Below are positions 59,401 to 64,000 of a DNA stretch of 64,000 nt, piece after piece; within the stretch, counting starts at the first letter, position 1, and each line of letters opens with the position of its first letter. The DNA comes from Hetaerina americana (Eukaryota > Arthropoda > Insecta > Odonata > Calopterygidae): assembly GCA_022747635.1 (NCBI GenBank), contig JAKTNV010000117.1, forward strand, positions 796,001 to 860,000, given 5' to 3'. The translations under genes were made by a program, and so were the position numbers. The notes under the pieces are model-generated. The model worked only from the letters and a program-made list of their open reading frames with translations, did not search any database and was not told the DNA's origin.

Positions 59401-60740
59401 AATAAACCCACCAAAGTGTTCTTAAAACGTTTCGAGCTTAAACGTTTGCAGCCCACTTCCGGCAAACGGCAATAACAATAAGAAACGCCGATACAAATGA
59501 TAATAACATAGTCCCACAATTCGCAGCTGAGCTCCCCGGCGTTTAGGAGAGGCATTTCCCGACGAGAAGTTCGTCGGGTGGCCTCCCGAGCCCGACTGAT
59601 TATTTTCTCCGAAAATTAGAGGTGAGTTCCGAATAACTTGGATCGATGGCGGTTCATTTACGGTGTTTCTTGAAAAACTAAAACACCGGCCATACGCCAT
59701 ATGGCTTTGAGGTTTTTCCGAGGAGTTTGGTAATTTTCAGTGAGATTCTAAAAGGGTACAGAGTAATTCTCTAGCGAAGGACTTAACATGATGGATAAAG
59801 AAATAGAACTTGTGGATTATTTTCTAAAATGTACGTGGTATGAAAGGTGAATTAATGTGAACATCTCATACGGAAGATCTAACGGCAGCTGTAGAATTAG
59901 ATTATAAAACCAAGTAACTTGTTAACGCAATAAGATCGAGCTGTTTTTTTCTTTCCGGCACTTAAAAATAATAGAGCCACGCGATCAGAAGTTTAGGCCA
60001 GATTTGGCAATTTTATGATAAATAAATCCCACGCTAATGATGGCAGCATATTTACTATAGTCCTTTTAGCCAACTTTTTCATTGAAAATTACGTCCATAA
60101 AAATTACAGCGAATCGTACATTTTTTTTTCATTCAAACGTAATATGTTTTGTCTCGAACGATACAAATATAATCGTATCACTTGCACTATGTGAGACGTA
60201 GACCTTTTTGATATTGAAATCAGGCTATTATCTTATCTAGTTGGGGAGCCACTGACGATATGGCTTGATTGAAGGGAAAATGCAACCCAATCTTTTTCTT
60301 ATACGCTCAATTTCAGTACTTTCATTAATCTCTGCCGCCCATTATTTACCTAATCTTGTTCTTCTTCTGTTAGGTGAAGCTCAATACATAATGGCATTCA
60401 GGCCATTTCACTACCTTTAATTATAGGAAAGGAAAATAAAACTGAACTTTTTCTCCTTTCCATCAAATTAGAACGATGTCTCGCTGTTCTGTCGCCGCGA
60501 AACCCAAAAGAGCCTGGCCGAACACAAAAATCCTTACTTTAACCAAGACGAGAAGATTGGCATTTTTTTCCGGTACGAAACAGAGCTGAACTTCACCACA
60601 AACCTACGCCAGATGATCTCCCCATATCTTCAAGAAATAACCTGTTTCGGCGAAGAATGAGCCACCATCACCAGAAAACTCGATGCCAGTGTCTCGGAAA
60701 CCGATTCATTAATTACCAACTTTCAGAGTCGTGATTTTCA
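59401..60740. other. AT-rich non-coding DNA with small stem-loop
   Basis: CGGTGTTT (59661-59668) and AAACACCG (59681-59688) form a stem with a 12-nt loop. No gene recognised. Confidence 0.6.
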
Positions 60741-61215
60741 GATTTATGGCAACCCGCGACGCCACTGAGAAAGCGTCGGAGGAAGAGGAGGCCCAGTTGC
60801 GGAAGAACCCCCCCCCCCCTCCAGCATATTCCCCAGCCTTTCCTCGCTGTATTTATATCGGCCGCGCCACTGCTGTGCAACGGCATCCCACCCATAAACC
60901 CTCGCCCATATCGGAGGCGACGGCGCCCGACGCACTCGGGACCCAACCTTGCCGCTTCCCGTCCCCGCCCCTCTCACTTCCGCCTCCTGCATCTGGCCGT
61001 ACGTCACTCACTGAGGGAAAATGAGACACAAGAGGGGGGGGGGGGGTGCAAACACTATCTGTCATCTTTTCCCTCACCGTGCTCGACGTCAACGGGAGAA
61101 TTTTCAACTCTCTCCTGTCATCGCCGCCGAAAAGAAAGAAAACGCGCGCATCGTGCGAGCCGACATCATCAAACTTCGGAGGGACTCTGTCAGCTTTACA
61201 GACCGTTGAATGACT
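60741..61215. other. GC-rich block with C12 and G13 homopolymers
   Basis: A run of twelve C at 60808-60819 and a run of thirteen G at 61034-61046 lie about 215 bp apart in opposite strand sense. The sequence between is C-rich but balanced enough to keep frames open on both strands. No domain is recognised. Confidence 0.6.
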
Positions 61216-64000
61216 AACGTCTAAGTCCGCGTAGCACATTTTGGTCTTGCAATTCTTTATTCCTCAGTGAAAAGAAAGCAATTAAAACTCAACTAGTGTT
61301 TCCGACAAATATTTTGCTAAGTGCTTGCCTCGCTGGTATCTCCCTACTTTTCGGCCTCTACCAAATGCGTTTATTATCTGGACATAATCCCTCAGCACGT
61401 ATTCACTTACCTACGTCAGGAGTATCTGCAGCAGTGCTGCTCAATGTCGTGGTCTACATCATCTGCCGGCCCGCAATAATATGCTGTTGTTGAGACAAGT
61501 TTTCTTAAAAACTCTTCCTTTTCCCTTCTTTTTGCCACCTTTGGCAATACATTGTTTAATTAAATTCGATAAACGTAGGCATTTTCTCTATCGGATTTAC
61601 AATACCACAAGATAACAAACTAATGAAGGACTTGTCAGCCCGAAAGGAAACTTTCGGCTCGCCCTACCACAAAATTTGAACATCAAAGGTAGAGAGTTAA
61701 ATTTTCAATTTATGTGCACCATAACGATTCCCCATATACTACGCATTTTCCCTGGTATAACTGCAACGTAGTTGCATTTTTTAAGCTCGTTTTTTATATA
61801 CTTAGGCTGAGAAATTCACCCAACGACAGCAAAGTGACAGGACGAAGGTAGGGAGGGACAAAATGAAGAGGAAGTAAGTGACTGCAACAGCAGTGCGGAT
61901 TCAAACAAGGTCTCGCATTCCGCGGAACTGCACGGCTTCTCATCGAGTCAACGCTCGCATTATATTTTCCTCGAACATAAAATAAGGGATTCGAGACTGC
62001 AATGGCATAGAGACGCTCATGGCTCCTGAATAGCTCTGAAGAGAAACAGGGAGGCGACCCAAAGTCAATAAAACAAAGGCAGGAGGAAATGAAATGATGA
62101 ACAGGCCGATGGTGTGCTAATGCGCCATTTATGTAGAGAGTTCTTGAATGCAGTTCCCTTCGACAAACAAATTACGCATCGCAGGAAAATGTGGGATTGA
62201 AAAATAAACGGCATGAAGTGAGCACAAAATTCAACTCCAACAAATAAATTTCAATCGACAAAGAAATAATGAATTATGGATAGCCATGGTAGAAAATTGA
62301 AACTCATGAAACATAGCATCGATAAAATGTTCTTGAATCGGATTCGATTTCTTTCAAATGAATATTCTTGAATGTAATGCCTTAGATTTCCGATTTGTTA
62401 ACTTAAGTAAGAGGAGGGAGTATGCAGATTCTCGATGGACAGTAGGTTTTCCTAATAATACTATTCGTAAACATAAATCAACATATTTAATTCTAATGTT
62501 AATTCTAAAGAAGATATTAATTCTGTCCCTCTAAACGACAATGGCAAAATGTAGGGATAACGGTTGGAAAGTTATGGATTAAATTGCCTCATTTGTGTGG
62601 AGAGACAACGAAAAAAACAACTAATTAGTTTATTGCCCTTGAAGTATTTAGGCTAGCTTGGTTAAGGTTAACCAACGGTAAATTAATGTTAAATCTAGTT
62701 AAGGAAAATTAATCAACCAACTATAAATTAATTTCAACCAATGGTGGTAGACCGCATGACGCTTTCTAATAATAACATGATCAACAAAAAATGCTCGGAA
62801 TAACCCCGAATTATATTTTATGTTTTCAATATTTCAATGAAGCAGAATATTCTAATTCATTCAAAATTTATACAAGAAAGTCAATAGTTTTCATTTATAT
62901 CTACGTATGCAACGAAATAACGGCAAAACGAATAATGACGTGCTTTACATATGCTTGATCCGGAATAGGTCAACTTTACCGCAGTGTATCAATATCAAAA
63001 TATTTATTTCTAAGAAAGTATCATTATCCTACCCGTACTTCACGACCTTATCGTTAAAATGTATTTTAATATCAGCTGATCGTATTTATTTCCTGATCTC
63101 AGGAGAAACAATTACCATCAAAAATTTAAACTAATATTTACTATTACTACAAAACCACATCAACATATTACTAAAATAAAGGAATTCAATTGTTCTATGG
63201 CCAAAGATTCTCGTCGTTATGATATTCATCAACATTAATGTTTTGGAAGATAGCCAAAATTTATAAGCCCAAAAATTTGCCGACTCTCCAAAGAGTATCA
63301 AATACTCGAGCGTAGCTATTATTCCAGCCAAACTAGAAGCTATGAGTCACCTTAATTTCCATCAACAAACAATAATTAAGAATAATGATTAAACTACCCG
63401 AAAATACTGTGTGTCTCACGTGGTGTTTATACGAGTACGCCTTGAGCAAACAGGTAAAACGTCTTGTGCGTGCGTGCGAGTGACTCGTCACCTTCACTGT
63501 GCTGCGGCATTAGTCACGGGGGCAAAAATGATCGCCATAGCGGCAGCGTACATCCAATTGGAAGATTTCCAAAGCATAATCCCTCACAAAGCCCCGGAGC
63601 AAATAGAGGAGCTTCCGGGATTACTCCCTTCGCCAAGGAGACGGAACCATGCCGCACGAGTGATTTAAAACGAAAATTCTGATGCTTTAAAATCCCAGAG
63701 GTTGAACAAGGGAAGCATAGCTCGAGAGCACTTTCCCACACGCAGAAGGTGAGAAAATGTACGGAAGGGGAAATAGGAAAGGAACAGTGGGCAAAGGTTA
63801 TACTCATAAGTATGTATTTTCATCTGGCTTGTCTCAATACATAACCTGGAGGATAATATGAATGTGTTAATGTAACGGTAATGTAACGCCGGGATGATGT
63901 TCCTTCCTGTGCATGCAAGACAAAATCATCAGTCGACCAAATGCCAAAGATTATCGTTTCGAACCGCTTGAGATGTCTAAATAACTATCTTATATATATA
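61216..64000. other. AT-rich non-coding DNA to window end
   Basis: Contains the inverted repeat TTGGTTAA-GG-TTAACCAA (62658-62675) and a weak 19-bp direct repeat (62671 and 62716). No gene recognised. Confidence 0.6.
62658..62675. repeat. 18-nt inverted repeat (TTGGTTAA / TTAACCAA)
   Basis: Perfect 8-nt arms with a two-base spacer. Confidence 0.7.

Noticed and set aside
59625..59640. GAG|GTGAGT as a splice donor
   Set aside because: The strong donor match is preceded by an open frame of only about 25 codons with no acceptor or ATG, so no exon could be supported.
1..64000. CRISPR arrays, bacterial operons, rRNA or telomeric TTAGG arrays
   Set aside because: No regularly spaced direct repeats, operon-like packing, rRNA signatures or telomeric arrays are visible; the sequence is eukaryotic in character.

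Overview
This window looks like nuclear DNA of an animal, most likely an arthropod. The one clear protein-coding gene is a mariner-type transposase of the kind common in insects and other arthropods. The rest is long non-coding sequence without operons or Shine-Dalgarno signals. CpG does not look strongly depleted. The species cannot be named from this sequence. I recognise no host gene with confidence, so the window is best read as a gene desert or the interior of very large introns.

The best-supported object is a complete mariner element at 1075-2410 (TA to TA). It has 27-bp terminal inverted repeats matching at 26 of 27 positions, a TA target duplication, and an uninterrupted 356-residue DD34D transposase on the minus strand. 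A second, non-autonomous TA-flanked element of 190 bp (52693-52882, TIRs 19/20) looks like a mariner/Tc1-class MITE. A 75-bp near-perfect foldback (5626-5700) is either a very small MITE or a hairpin RNA gene.

The remaining sequence alternates between two textures. One is AT-rich, unstructured DNA: about 3.6-6.2, 10.85-13.0, 13.5-18.4, 19.5-21.5, 23-25.4, 28.8-30.0, 38.2-40.3, 42.6-46.3, 50.9-52.7, 53.6-55.1, 55.4-58.8 and 61.2-64.0 kb. The other is strongly strand-asymmetric blocks, either G+A-rich or C+T-rich on the + strand, from about 100 bp to over 1 kb long. These blocks contain GA microsatellites (the longest at 48976-49046), G-quadruplex-prone runs and homopolymer G or C runs. Most long open frames in the window lie in these blocks and translate into P/S/L/R- or K/E/G-rich low-complexity peptides, so I do not call them genes.

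Several short AT-rich cores with palindromic homeodomain-, POU-, E2F- or bZIP-like motifs sit beside or between these tracts (for example 18.93, 28.07, 31.42, 36.42 and 50.25 kb). A cis-regulatory landscape with GA-rich flanks is one interpretation, but this is inference. A few open frames with plausible splice boundaries (665-839 minus, 33482-33595 plus) and one long frame in AT-rich DNA (57401-57748 minus) are reported as low-confidence exon candidates.
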